64,000 nt of DNA, taken from positions 18,729,001 through 18,793,000 of the forward strand of contig OX291547.1 of the NCBI GenBank assembly GCA_946406115.1, read 5' to 3'. The position numbers and the translations under genes were made by a program. This document shows, one piece after another, positions 35,201 through 50,400 of the stretch (positions are counted from its first letter, which is position 1; each line of letters opens with the position of its first letter). A model generated the notes under the pieces. It did not search any database. It was not told the origin of the DNA and worked only from the letters and a program-made list of their open reading frames with translations. The DNA is from Apoda limacodes. Its lineage: Eukaryota > Arthropoda > Insecta > Lepidoptera > Limacodidae.

Positions 35201-38200
35201 TAAACCTGAAACACTTTTTTTTAAATTTTTAATAAGAGGTCTGTGTACTTGTATATTTTTAACATCTCTAGCATGAAATTAGGTTTGTATGGGATAAACC
35301 ATACAAACTCCCATGCCCTAATTCAAAGGGTAGAGTATGATTTACTAAAAATCCTGAAATATGTATTTTATTATTTATGACAAGGAGTCCCTATATCAAT
35401 TTTTCAGACCTCTAGCACCCTAATTTAAGTGGTTGGGGGTTAAAGTTTCAAGCTTATGATTTTTTTTTTGTTTGTGTACTAATACTAGCTTATATACCAA
35501 AATTTAGCTTTCTAGAAGAATTAAGATTAAGAATTTTGATGATCATCAGTAAGTGAGTGAAGAAATCGGGGTTTTTTAGATATCAATAAAATCTAAAGTG
35601 TAAGAGGTATGCAACTGAAACTTTATATGTTTAATAAGTCCATTATTAACATCATATCCCGAGAATTTTGTTCATCTGGTGTAATCCAAACACAAGTTAT
35701 GAGGGTTCTAAAAGACGACGAAGCGCTTCAAGAAAAGGTAGGTAGAGCCCTTCGCTTGGCTCGTCTTGGCGAGGACACTGCCGTGCCCCCAGATAATTAA
35801 ATTCTAAACTTGACAATATTGTGCTGTAGGTATGTAATAAACAGTAAATGTCAGTAATGTCGTTCACCTGGTAATAGGTACAGAATTTCAATACTAGGTA
35901 TATACATAATTAACAATAATTTTAGCTAGACGATATTGTACATATACCTAAGTGTTTTTATTTTCCGTTATCCTTTGATATTTACCAATCCATTTGATAT
36001 TTACTAAGTCTAAACATGTCTCCGTAAAAAACTGCGAAAATTAGGCACAAAAACCAAATCCAAGAAAACAAAAATAAAAAAAAAACGGGTCAAGTGCGTG
36101 TCGTGCACGACATAGGGTGGTTTAGTAGCATAACAAGGCAGGCACGTACCTATGTACATTATTATTTACTAACAAATCGTTCCCAGCGGCTCCGCCTGCC
36201 CTAAATCTGGTTATCGGCGTGGGATTCTTATAGGCCGTACAGACTCACGCCGAGAAGGTTTGGCGAGACTTGAAGAGAAATAGGTACACTGTTCACACTC
36301 ACGGTGAGTTCTCAGTCCGGTTCTCCCCGTTCTTCGGTGTGGACGGCTTTGCTAGTGCAGGCGCTTTGGTATTGTGTACACACTATAACCTTGTGACAAA
36401 AAAAAATCTAAAAAAGAAAAAAAGAGGCCCAGACGATAGTGGTGTTACAAATTCATCGAAATAGAACAAAGTCTGTAATAGTACATCTTATTTAACCCAA
36501 AGTTAATCGATCTTTCCAGCACCTGATCGAGCGGAATGTTTGACCATCTTTCTGTACTTTCGGTAGCTAGCAAAAGGAGATTTTTTTTTTCTTTTTTACT
36601 TCTGCCACCGGTATATCCATCAACTCCCTAATTCTATTCAACGCATCGTGGTTGAGCGATTTATCTTTATGGTTTATATGTTATGAATCCCATAAAATTG
36701 GTTCCGAATGAAAGTGTTCTATGAATTTTAATTCCAATTCGTTAGTCCACATTTTTTAGAGGTGAATTTTAACACTGCGCGCTACACACACCTACGTCTA
36801 GCATCGGCCGTCGTTATTGCTCAACACGCACTGTACTCAACCGAGAATGTGATAGTGTTCTCTTTCTCGCCCGTGAAATCCCTTTGAAGCGGGCTAAAAA
36901 ACCGAAAACAAACGGAGAACCCACGAACCCGTGTACGAGAAGGCGAGAAACATATCACATTCACGTGTCTCGGGGCTTCTCGGCGTGAGTCTGTACGGCA
37001 ACTCGCTGATTATACTGTAACGGTTCAGTTTGGGATTCGAACCCAAGCCTCGGCCAGCTATCACTCAATCAGCATGACTCAATCCCTTGGCCGTCAAATT
37101 TGAATATAGGAATGAGATAATAGTGGGTTCGATTCTCGCCTATATTCAAGTTGCTAGTATTTTGGAACAAGACACTTTATATAAATATTCTTTAGGTACA
37201 ATAATATTTATTAAATGTTTTCCTAATAACAAATTTATCTAAAATATAATTCTATTATAAGACCTAGATTAACCTAACACTTTACAATGGTTTATTACCT
37301 TTTTTTTTATTCACTACCTAATGGCACTGTATAGCTAAATGCACTTTATATTGGAGATTTAGGTCCACCTAGGATTGACTGATATCACGTCGTGATGAAT
37401 CGGAGAATTGCCACCTAGGCAACGTGGATGTCCGAGCGCATGGTCCTTGCTACCATAGCCAGCTGATCAGGGTTGCGCCTGGAACTCGGGGTCGCTGTCC
37501 TTCACCACCAGCTGGTATTGCTTAGGTACGAAGTATGGGGTTACTGACCTCTAAGGCCAGCTGATGCTGCTTCAAATGTTGTTGACCTCATATTTTTCAT
37601 TTGGGCACAGTGAGGCCCCTTTCTTCTGTTTTATTTTTCCAGCTCGAAGATTACAAAAATACTACGCTAGCGCTGAGCCTGCGATGATTTTTATAGGAGG
37701 GCTCGCTTCTATGTGTGTCAGTCATTACTTCCCCTATGTGACTCGTATTTGGTTGACCAATCAATGGCCGCTTGCAATTTCGAGTTTGCAGATTGGCCGA
37801 GTCGTTCTTCAAAATTTCTGGGAATTTCAAAATTTCACTTCAATCCACACGTCGTTAGTTTCATTCACTCGCCGCTCTCGTTCTAGAAGTTTCTCGTACA
37901 TTCAAATGTGATGTAACTTCCTGTAGCAAAATTCGTCTATATACATGTAGGTACATGTACGATGCCGAGCAGTGACGTTGAATGTAATAACATTACAATA
38001 CTAAAGAAGTTTGTTATAGCAAGCTGTAGCTGCAGCTATGGTTCGTCCAAGTGGAATTCGGTTATAGTTACTCCCGGATATTCGGGGATAAGAATTTATC
38101 CTATGTCCTTCTTGGTGTCTTCAACTATCTCTGTGAAAGATTCAGCTCAATTAGATGCTCCATTGCGACGGGATTGGATAACAAACGTTATATTTATGCC

Positions 38201-38422
38201 CGCGAGAACTTTTTCTAGATAAAAAGTAGCCTATATGTGCTATTCCAGCCTATAACCTATCTCAGTGCCAAATTTTGTCTAGCCGATCTGGCGATCAAGT
38301 AACAAACATTCATTTATCCAAACTTTCGTATTTATAATATTAGTTTAGATAAATAACTACCTAAAACAGAAATAAGCCACATTATATCACTGTATAAAAC
38401 AAACAAACTTACTTTTATATTC

Positions 38423-38471
<49 letters not shown>

Positions 38472-41400
38472 TTGAGAATTATTATATGCGATTAACATGT
38501 ATTTACATTACGACTATAAATGATTTGATTTCCTGTTGATCATTTCCATAGATGATGTCAGGATAATTTGCACATTCTTTGTAATTATCTAAAGTGGACA
38601 TGTACAATCAAACATAAGAACGTGATTTTTTGTATGGGAGCCCCCGTTAAATATTTGTTTTGTTTTGATTTAGTTACGAGCAAAAAAATTACATTTGTTA
38701 TAAGGGAATGGGAATGCGCTGTCCAGTTCTCTGTCTATGGATATGCACCTTGCCAATTTTTAAGTACTTCTTGTTTTGTTAAACGTATCAAGATCATCAA
38801 ATTTGGTCGTCCTTAACAATAATATAAATAGGTTCATTTATTTCGTTACATACCACACGTAAGGTTACTTGGCTCCAGTTTACATATTAAAATATAACTG
38901 AATAATGCAAATGTCGTCAAGGATTTATTTATAGAGTTGATGTCACTTCTACTGCTTACGCTTAAGTTCTTGCAAATGAATATTATAATATGTGTATTTA
39001 CTAAATAAATATCTACGCTAACTTCTAACTATATACGGACCTGTTTTGTGTGTATGAAGGAACTTTTACATTGTTGCGCACTCTACTTTATATATGTATT
39101 GACATATATCTTCACTAGAGGCTCGAGGACTTTACCATTATCATTGAACGAAGCCACCAGTTAGCTGATTTTTAGCCCAGAAATTGTTAAAAGGCTGCGG
39201 GGATAACCACAATCTGCGCTAGCGGAGACGCGGGCAAATGCTAGTATTCAATTTTTATTTTCAAAACACAAATCCATTCTAATATTATAAATGCGAAAGT
39301 ATCTGTGTCTGTCTGTTACCTCTTCACGCTTAAAAAGCTGTACCGATTAAGATGAAATTTGGCATGAAGATAGTTTGAGGCCCGAGAAAGGACATAGGCT
39401 ACTTGAAAATGTCGAGTGTGATTCGGTTTTTTTTCTACAATTGAAGATTGCCGTTAAAATCCTACACAAAAATGAATCGCCCCTGAAACCCCCTGCATAC
39501 TAAATTTTATGAAAATTGTTGGAGCCGTTCCGAGATTCAGATAATATATATATATAAAAGAATTGCTTATTTAAAGGTATTAAATTAGACCTGTGGGACT
39601 TGATTTACATGATGGAAGATAGATCTATCGATCTCTGGCCAGTTTGTTTTTGTTCTTTATATTCATTTTTTTTGAAGGATAACTGTAAACTGTGACACCC
39701 CATTACGGTACTCAAAGATGAGTTTCTCAGTTTCGGAAGAAGAACGTCAAAACACCACGGATGTTTTCCGGACATGCTTCAAATTAGAATACCTGATTTC
39801 GGAGAATCCTGGACGAATGGCAAATGTATTGAAATGCACAAAGAAATCATATAAATAAGTTACTACTTAATAGGCAAACCTAATGTAAACTTATTTTGTA
39901 TAATAGTATTTAAAGACACTATAAGTACACCAGTATCTCGTCTGTCTAAAACTCTATAGTGAGCATTAAGGACACCATTTAATTAGGTACTTGGAGTATA
40001 CTATTACGTAGTAGATAACAACCGGTTAGTGTTGAATTCAATGTCGCGGAACTATGATACGTTAGATATGGATTCGTGCCCAACTGTCTTACTAACAGTC
40101 CTATTTATAGTCCATCTCTTTTATGAGCGTATCATAATAATGTGATAAGCAGTCAGAACATATGGGGCGTCATTTTAGTACTTAGTTTAAAATAACTTTT
40201 TTTAGTAAATTAACCCGTAGAAAATAAGGCGTAAGAAAATAATTGTAAGTGTTATTTTGCAGTTGGAATATGTTTATTTTTTATTTGCGTGATTAACATA
40301 GAAAATGGTAAAACACCGTTTTATGTTCTGAATAAGGGTTACAATGTGAGTACGACTAATAAATTAAAGGATGCGTAACTTTTTTTAAAAATCAATATAA
40401 ACATGTCAATCACCTCAGGACCTTAAAACCACTAAATAAAAATACATACATGTGATTAGAATATATATTGAATAGAATAGAATATATTGTTTTCATATAC
40501 AGTGGGGTTCTTCAAGACAGAAGTTATTAAATTTTTGAATGGTCAGCAACGCACGAATGATACCCCTGGTGTTACAAGCGTTCATAGGCTACGGTGACCG
40601 CTTACCATCAGGCGGACCGCAAGCTTGTTTGCCACCTTAGTGGTATTAAAAAGAAAAAAAACATGTTTGTTGTTAAAACTATATTATTTTTGATGGAAAC
40701 AATGTTTTTGCTTTGCACGCTCGACGGAAAACATCTAAACATTTACCATTTTTTACAACCTATGCCTGCACCTTACAGGCAATAACACCTTAATACTTAT
40801 AGGACACTTCATGGCAACAGCTAAACAATAAATAAGTGTTAAAAAAAAATCAGCGAGCACAGTTATACAGGTTTAGATTCTACAACAGGTTTAAGCAATA
40901 CCATATTTAATATACTTGCTGTGATTAGAACTACTCTAGAATAATAGTAAATAATAATAAATAGAATATAGGTCTTGTAGATGTTACTTAAAAGCGTGGT
41001 CGAAACTTTGTTTCTTATAAAAGCCACATTATTGTCCTTTTAGCATTTTAGTAAAGTAGCATATCGATATACCTTTATTATAAGGGCTTAGGTTTTATAA
41101 CTGCTTTATTATCTTGACAAGACAGTGACTATATGACCAAAATATTATAAGGCTAAACGCATTCTCATATGCCTATATACAACTTTTGTTTTTAAAAGGC
41201 CATTTAAATCAATTATTTAAACGGTTACATGACTGAGTAATAAGATAAAATTGCCATATTAGCAAAAAACCTACAAAAAATATGGAATGGAATAAGGATA
41301 AAAAAAGGTTTTTATAAAACATGTATAGGAATTCTACCCTTATAGTGTTTCAGTTATAAGACGTTTTTGCTAGTTGGGATAGTTGTTACTATGGGCGCTA

Positions 41401-44400
41401 AGGGCGGCTGACACTCACGCTACGCCACTGACTGCTACCACACCACGCACTTACATAATTGTATTTTGTAGAAAATAATAATAATAATTTCATTTAAATA
41501 AATCATAAAAAAAACTAGATTTTGCTCCGCCCGCCCTAAATACGGTTATCGGCGTGGAACTTTTGCTACAGCAAGCCATAGCTGTAGCTATAGTTTGTTT
41601 TAGCTCGGTTATAATTATTCCCGCAGGAAATTTTTAATTTTTTGGGATAAACCAGCTATTCGAGGACTAGGACCGGGACTATATGTGTGCCAAGTTTCAT
41701 CCCTAACCGTGCAGTGGTTGAAGCGTGATTCAGTAACAAACATCCATCCATCCATACTTTCACATTTATAATATATAAATAGGATAGGATTATAATAAGG
41801 CACAACAAGCATTTTCTGCGGACGCAAGACAGACGACATTTAAAATCTGCTGGTTCCCGATAGAAATTAGCTAGAGGTGTACGTAATCCGCCCAGGTTAC
41901 TAATACATACATAAAAAAAAGAAGAAAGACCTAGTCGCTTACTCTTCACAAGAATAATTATCTGGTATATTTTCGAGCGTCTTCGTACGATAGCGTGTAA
42001 TTTCTGTTTTGTTTGCTAACCTACTTGCGAATTTAGCGCACATTTGCACACTTGTGTGAGTAATCGCCTTTTGTATCTACTGCAGTATTTCTTTATTTTA
42101 AAATTTAAGTACGTAGGTACTTATGATACATATTCACCGGGCCTAACCATCTTAAAAACATAATATACATTATATAACACTCCATGTCGAATTATAGCAC
42201 GGTATACATGTCGCAGCCATCTGGTTAAATTAGCTAGTTAATTGGGCGCCTAGGTAGATCGTTAAGTATGCAAAGAAATGATCATATAACTGAACATATT
42301 GGAATAAATATTTATATGAATATTATATGAAAATATAAGATGAAATATTATATAAAACTTGACTGGAACGCTTTTGCTCGCTCCGCATCTACGTTGACGC
42401 AAGAGAAACTGAACCTATAACCCAACATTCATGATCATGACTTATACATTGCGATTTCTGTTCCTTTCTTTGCCGTACCTGACAATCTGCCTAGACGTCC
42501 ATTAACTGGCTAATTTAACCAGATGGTTGCGACATACACATTGTGTGGAACGTGTGGAATTTAGCTGACTGCGGTAAAAGTAAAAATAGATAAAAATTTA
42601 TGTATGCATAGGTATGTATATTGTTAGTAAATTTCAATAAAATTCTATTATGGAATTAAATCAACTACTAAGACATGCAATTTTCAACTAAATAATGGAT
42701 AGGGTAAAAGATAAAGTAAATGTGGCATGAAGAAACTAATATGGCGGATGAAAGTTACTTACTTTTGCTAAAGTGCGTAGAGCGCGGCGCGGAGGCTTTT
42801 GTGGATTGTCATAAGTAGGTACCAGACACTCATATACTCCCGTTTTTACTCGTCTATTACGGCGAAGACGTAGGAAATACATTATTTATTTAAACACCCC
42901 GTGTTTTCTTTCTAAAAATATTTTGAGTTAGAAAATTTTTTCAAACTTACAGCTAGTTCCGTAATACCCATGACAAAAAGATAATTTTAGAAACTAGTGC
43001 CCGAGTATTTTTGCACCCGCCATTTCCTACAAATTGTGCTATTTGATATCTTTTATTTGGTCAAATAGATAATATTTACTTTTACCTAATACCTAATGGA
43101 TAATATCTGTTAAATTATTAGTTTAATACACCATATTGTTGATAAGATATCACTCAAATCTCTTGAAGATATACAAATCACTTATATATTGTTTGTCACC
43201 TTAGTTAAGTCTTTAATTTAAGTATATCAAAGATAACTAGTAGTTATCTGACAGACCAAGTGGTTCACCAGAAGAGAATATTCGAGGCAATAAGTACACC
43301 ATAGCTTACCTTATTGGGATTAAAGCCGTAAAGATTAGGTATATACTAGCAGTTACCTATTGTTCTGTACAAAAATCATTATTCCTGTTGCTTCAGGCAA
43401 AGAATCTATCTATTCAGGTCAAAAACACATATAAAACGTTTTAAATTATATAAAACTAATTACATTATCTATGTGTTTGACTCTTCCTTAACCGTAAGTG
43501 CGCTTATAACTTGAGCTGCTTATATTAAATTAGCGGATCCGCCGGCGGTGTTAAGAAATATCCTTATAAACTTATAATAACTTTTGGAAATATTAATATT
43601 AAGTATATTAGTATATATATTAATATATAGTAATATCAATAATACCTGTCTTAATTTTGTCATCACCTAATTGATCGGTTTACAAGAAAAACACACTTAT
43701 CTTCTAAAATCTTTAATTTGTGTTACTATAAACACTATAAAAAATGTAGCAAAATTGGTTCAGAATCAAATAGCACTTCAGAATCAAATAAAACATAAAT
43801 AGAAAAACTCAGAAGCCATTTAAACTGATGCATAAAATATTTGAAAAACAATTATTTCTCTTTAGTTATTATGCGGAAACCTAGACGTCATCTTTGGCGC
43901 AAACGTTATCTATTTCTTAGTCGTATAGAAAACCACGTTCACAATTGTTTATAAAACGTGTGTTTAAAAACAGATAATTTGGGTATTTATTGTTGAAGTT
44001 TAAATAAACCAGGCGTAAGTATAGATTTCGTTCAAACTATCTCGTTTATCTCATGTAAAGCCAACACTTTTAAATAAAATGCAATTTCAATTCACATTTG
44101 GTGATGAGTAGTTCTAATAATAACTATTTATTTAGACATATTTTTGAGGTATTAAATTATATCATACGTGATTTTGATTTCAAAATTACAGCGAGGGTTA
44201 TCTGGGAGCTTTGCTTGTAGATTCAAAGTGACGAGTAACGAAGTAGGAACGTATTGTGTTTATCCCACCAGCGTTGTTACATGTGAATGTGTTGATCAGC
44301 GTTGATCTTTCATACATGTAGGCAATAACGAAATAAGATTAATTAACGAAATAATTTTAAGTACCTAATAGCATTTAAAAATAATCCTTTTCTCTCTAGG

Positions 44401-47400
44401 TGGCAAGGACTTTCACTTCTCATCCATTCCAATTACCGATACCAAGTACTTAAAATTTAAAACGGTTTGAGGCACAGTTAATTTATTTGTTAAAAGTTAA
44501 CGAATCTTGCTTTACCATGTACCTAATAAAAAACTTGTGTCTGAAAATTTGCCCAGCATATTTAGTAGTTTATTACAAAGAGCTTATTGGAAATAGTCAA
44601 GTTGTAAGGCCTTTCACGAGTCTCAAGAGGTAAGACCTACTTGCATACATTTTTCCATCGAATTTTCCAAAGCCTGGCGTACTCGTGACTGTTCACAGTA
44701 AGCTACCAGATTATTTTAAAGCATCTTTTTTTGTTTTTATATAGTAGATATTTTAACGAATATTTTGTTACAACTGGCTTCTATTTAGAATTAGACTCTT
44801 ATATAGGCAAAGCCGTCTAATCTGGGTCTAATTTGACCTTCTTTACCCTTTATTTGGTAGGATATTACTTACACTACAAAATATGGTAAATAATTACTAG
44901 CCTATCATACACTTAGCTCAAATTGTTTAGAAAGCCTTGTTTTCTTAAAGCATTTCGTACGTAATAGGATTACCATATTCATTCAAAGGTATTCACTAAT
45001 ATGAAAAAAATATTCGTCTAAAAGCTCAAAAGCCGATTTACCAACACTAAAATTGTCTCTGGTCTTCAATACGCCATATTTGTTAATATGATTAGACAGG
45101 TAAGAAAAAATAAGGTTTATGTTTCTTCAGGTGCAAAATTTGTTTGTTATTAGATTAATTTTAGGCAGAAAAACTAGGTCAGGGCATATAACTGTCTGGT
45201 CTGGTCTGCCACGAACAGTCAGTAACAGAGTATATCGAACTAAATTTTGTTACTAATTGATCACTAATTTTGTTGGTAATCAACCCGTCTGATCTGATTT
45301 TGTCTGACGCACTGCGGTCAGCGAACGGAGAGTGGTGATACCTACCAATGTAGAAACTAAAGTGTATACATAGCGGGTTATTTAGTCATTGCATCTTCGG
45401 GGCAGTGTTCAGAAGGTACAACCTGGTTGCTTTTCAAAAATTTAAATATTAAAAAGGGAAAGAGATCCATCTTCCGTGAATAACGTAATACTATGGGAAC
45501 TAGCGCCGCCTGGTGACTTTGTGTGACAATAATTTAAATTAAAAAAATATTTTTGCCATCTTTTATGTAAAAATAGAATTTTTTCTTGACCTAATTTTGT
45601 TCCGCAACTTCAAGATCTTTCTATTCATTTTAGACTTTTGTATTCTTCTACTAAGTTATGACTAAGTTTCACTCCCCTGTTCCCTTCTCACAAATTCTGC
45701 CTGAAAAGCCTGCCCACCTATCGTGTTTTTCGCACTCGGTATACGTAGCTTATGAACGCATAATGCAATTTTATCTTTAGCGTGAATGCACACATTAAAA
45801 TGCTTTAAGAAGCACGTTTATTGCGGCTAAGTACAGTGTCTGTTGGTGTTAAAGAATGACTTCAACACAAAAGATAAAGGAGGATAAAATGAGTCATTGT
45901 TTAGCGAAATTCTGATAAAATAATGTAGATAGTGGAATGACTAAAGTAAATATATACTTAAGTGTACCCATACCTAATAAAGTAACTAATGGTTGACAAT
46001 AATAGTACATTGTGTTTAAAGGGCGGTAAGGAGAAAAGTACTAACGAGAGGCTACTTAGATGCTAAGGCTTTAATGACTCGAGTTTGAAATGTTTTTCAT
46101 CACATTTGCGAGTAAAATATCAGATGACTAAATAAATAAACTCTACCAAACATAATCGAAATGGCGGGAATAGTAAGTCTATATAAACAATTTACTACCA
46201 AACAAATCGAGAGAAATATAAATTTGTAATTTGGTTATGTAAATATAAATATTCTTCACTACTAAAAGCATCTCTCTTTTATTTACCTCATAGAGCAGGA
46301 TAAAAATCAGAGTGTGTCACACGGTACCAAATTTATTTAACTCGAGCGACATACTTAAACCCCTCGCTACGCTCGAGATTCTACTCTAGAATTCTTCGCT
46401 TCGCTCAGGGTTCAAACAATCGCTTTTGCCCTCAATATATTATTTGGGGTGGTACAAGGGTAGTCCGTTGTGACACAATCTACTATTGAGGTAGGTATAG
46501 GCTCCAGTTACAGCTTCTTAATTTCATTTTGATCTTATCCGTCACATAGCTTGATTTTGACCAACAACGTTAATGTAAAAACAATAAAAATCATGATTGC
46601 TATGTGGTAAAATGTCACAGAAGTACAAAAAAATTATGACTGCGTCGGAACAGTAATTTAATTTAATTTATACTAGCTATGGCACCCGGCTTCGCTCAGG
46701 GACAACTCCCTTAACATCAACATAAAAGATTGTGTGTAAGTTGAAAAAAAAAGGATAAACCTTAAAATATAATAGGCAAACATTTCTTATTGACAACATA
46801 TTCTAACTGCAATACTTGTTTATAGACAACATTGTTCATTTTGTTATCCGGAGTACAAATTTTTCGACTTTCCTACTCGAGAGCAAACTACGAATAAGTT
46901 GACCATAATAAAAACAGGAGTCTTTGAGGTTGATACCGCAATATTTTAAAGTCTGTCCTTGCGCTTTGTTTATTGTAAAACAAAAGGCTTATTTGATTGG
47001 AAATTGCATTTTTTTAAATTGGAATGGCAGTTTAGTACAGATCAGTGGTATTCTGGGGATAAATACTGTGTGTCGTTTGTCCTTTCCAGTCATAAGTTCT
47101 ATATATAGATTTGACGATCATTCTTCATAACATAATTTTGGTGAGTTGAGATTTCTAAGTATTATGATCGAAGATCTAATTTTCAGTCAAAGGCATTGTA
47201 ACGGCATTCCTGGTACTTGCAAAAAATTTAAAAATTCTGTCACACTTGCTACGTTCGAACTCACGACGAATCTTTCTTTATATACCTCTATTATAGATAG
47301 CTCCACCCATAAAAAAAGACTTCGAATGGTACACAATGTTTCAGAATATTCCACAACATTCAAGAGTGTTTTAGAATTTTCCACAATGATCTGAGATGTT

Positions 47401-50400
47401 CCCCGACATTCTAAAACATTCCTAATGCTCTCGAATACCCTCGAATGTTATGAACTGTTCTAGAAATTTCTAGAGGGCGAAACTTCAGGCCTTTATATCA
47501 TCAAAACAACGGCCTTCAGGTAAAAACGGGAACCTTCTTCATGGACGGCAGATAGAGGTCTACGACACCATATAACTCTGTTGATCATACCAGGACTCGT
47601 TTTTAAGTTTTAGCGGCACGCACATTGTACACTTTCTTTTATAATATACATATATTGATAAGTGGCATCGGTTGCAGGTGAAAAAAATAACAGTGTGTGT
47701 ATGTATTAATATCGGGTACTTACCCGGTCTAAATTTTAATCCTCGTTATTAAAACGTAGTCGTTTATAAAAATATAACACAGTAGAGTAACGACCTTGTT
47801 GTTTCATTTAGGAATTTTGAGTCCAGTTGTCTCAATCCGTTAAAAAAACTTTGTTACTAAAAGAGTTAAAACATACATACCATGTACAAGACTTTGAGGA
47901 CCTTTTTGAAATAACTTCTTGTATATTATCGGGGGCATTCTAGGGGTAGATATAGGTTTATGTGGCCCATTTGTCAATTTTAAATTTTGACTTCAAAATA
48001 GGAACTTTTCGCTTAGATTTTTATTATGTAATAATAAACTAGCCACTAGCTAGCATACTCGAATTTTCCTTCATCAGCATGCCGAAAGATGAAATGTTAG
48101 GTAGTAGGTGCAAACTATGCGTTGAGGTTTTAACAAGGTTCTTGAAGTATAAAAGTTGTTTAGATAAGACAAACGCAATATCAGCAACTTACAATTAACT
48201 AGTGACCCGTTTCGGCTTCACACACCGCGACAGGTACAATTTAGATTGTTTTTTTAATATATTTTTAAGATCTATACTTATAATACCCTCATGGATTTTA
48301 ATTTGTGTAGATATGAGGATAAAGTACTGTTATAGTAGTTATATAGTATTTCCTGCTACTTTGAGAAGGCAGTTCTCCACCCCAATCCCTTTGCAAGGCA
48401 CGCTTGTGATTACGCCCCTCTATTGGAGGGACCCTTTAGATAACCTAGGCACGTAAGAATCGACTCATACGATGATATCACCACTAGGCTCACAGCTCAA
48501 GCGCCTTCTGCGCCCGCGCCCGTGAACACAGCTTACCAAAAACATACTGAATACGTTTGCCGCCGGCGGCGACGGAGCTCTAGGCAGATTACTCAAGCGC
48601 GATATACAAGGTATACTAGATTCACTAATATACCTGGTCGCTTTGACTAGTTAGATTTAATAATTATAATAGGCAAGAGCTGAAGGTTTCTTGCCGTTTC
48701 TTTTCTTAGGAACGTCGGTAAAGTCAGATTTAGTTTTTAGGAGTAGTTGCCCAAGCCGAGATTCGTATCCAGGACACCCTTGTGCAAAGCGCCTCAACTT
48801 TTTGCAGCAGAGTGCAAGCAGCACCGCAGCAAAAGTTAGTTCGCGTGTAGTTGTCAAGGCCATCTGCGGCCAACGACAGTAGACAGCAGTTAGAAAAAAA
48901 ACGGGTTGCACTCCGGGAGTGCCGGCAGAAGTGAAAACATACTAGCTATTTACTTCCCATCACTTCGTGTACATATTTATTTATTATAAATAATAATGTT
49001 TGTTTGTTAACTTTTTTGACGTATTATATTTGACATCTCAATCTGTCATAGAATTTAAATTCCATATCCAACCTCCCTGTACTAGCCGTATACTAAAATA
49101 TGGCGTGGCATTATGGTTTCCGTCTTACAAATTTTCGATCAGCCTGCGCAAGTTTATCATTTTTTACCCATACCAATTATGGCGTGGCATTATGGTTTCC
49201 GTCTTACGAATTTTCGGTCAGCCTGCGCAAATTAATCATTTTTAACCAATACTAAAAAAAGTGCACAACGCCGCTAAAGAAGTTTTCACTTCAAGAATAA
49301 AAATAAGCTATGCCTTCGTTCGTAATAAAAGCTTCCCGACCTAGCGTTTTCTCTGAATATTTTACGACGACATTTTTAGCAACATTAATTATCCTATCCC
49401 ATAGACTCTATGGGATATAGCAAGACGGCCCCGCGTCAGGCGGTAGGTATATCCAAATGCGATAGTTTATTTGTTTGTTACTGCTTAGCATCGCAACGAA
49501 GCGTCCTATTGATCTGATTTAGTAAGAGTTTTAGTGAAAGAGATGGAGAAGGATAAAGCATTCTTTTTATTTCGACCGAGAGATCTTAAGAAAAAAAATC
49601 CTTAGGTGACGCAGGTATCATAGGAAGACAAAGGGTGACGTCATCATAAATCTGATGCAATATCAGCCGTCAGACCCAAAAAAACCAGACAAGTTCTAGT
49701 TGAATTCGCGTGAAGAGGGTGTCGTACCTTTAAAGAGCAATTCTTGTTTATATGTATATATATATATATACATACCTATTAAATCTGAATCTCGGAAACG
49801 GCTTCAACGATTTTCATAAAATTTAGTATGCAGGCGGTTTCGGGGGCGATAAATCGATCTAGCTAGGTTTCATTTATAAAAAACGTCGTTTTATCCGTGT
49901 TTTCAGGCAATGATAAACTGGAAAATATGACTCTTCCTGACATCTATGGCGAGTAGTAATACCATTATTTTTACCGACACAGCAACACTAAAGCTACTTG
50001 ACAATAGATGGCGTTGTTAAAAAAACGAGCAGAGCTCGGTCTCCAGGTACTATTATGTTATGCCCCATGTTTTTCTTAATCTGACTTGCATGGTAACTAA
50101 AATTAAAGTGTTAATTTGTACGCACAACATTGAGAGATTAACCATTTAGGACCTAAGACGTTTACAAGTTTTCCTTTATATACGTAAAAAAAAATATTTG
50201 CGTTTTTTTTTTTTGGATTAGTAGAGATAACGGTCAATTTTCATCTTTTGTCAAATAACTTTGTAATAAAAGCTAAAGTGATTTTCTGTGTTTGTCCTTC
50301 TTTCAGTTTGCAACGAAGCATCAAATGGAGCTCAAATTTAGCACAGAGATAGTTTAAGAGAATAAGTAGGACATATAAGCTAGGCTAGACTTTTTATCCC

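Noticed and set aside
37564..37911. 115-aa plus-strand ORF
   Set aside because: Composition and content look random; no domain, no splice context. The region is noted only for its HSE-like site.
42208..42535. ncRNA hairpin gene
   Set aside because: The long inverted ends are better explained as MITE termini because the same ends bound the element at 25123-26439.
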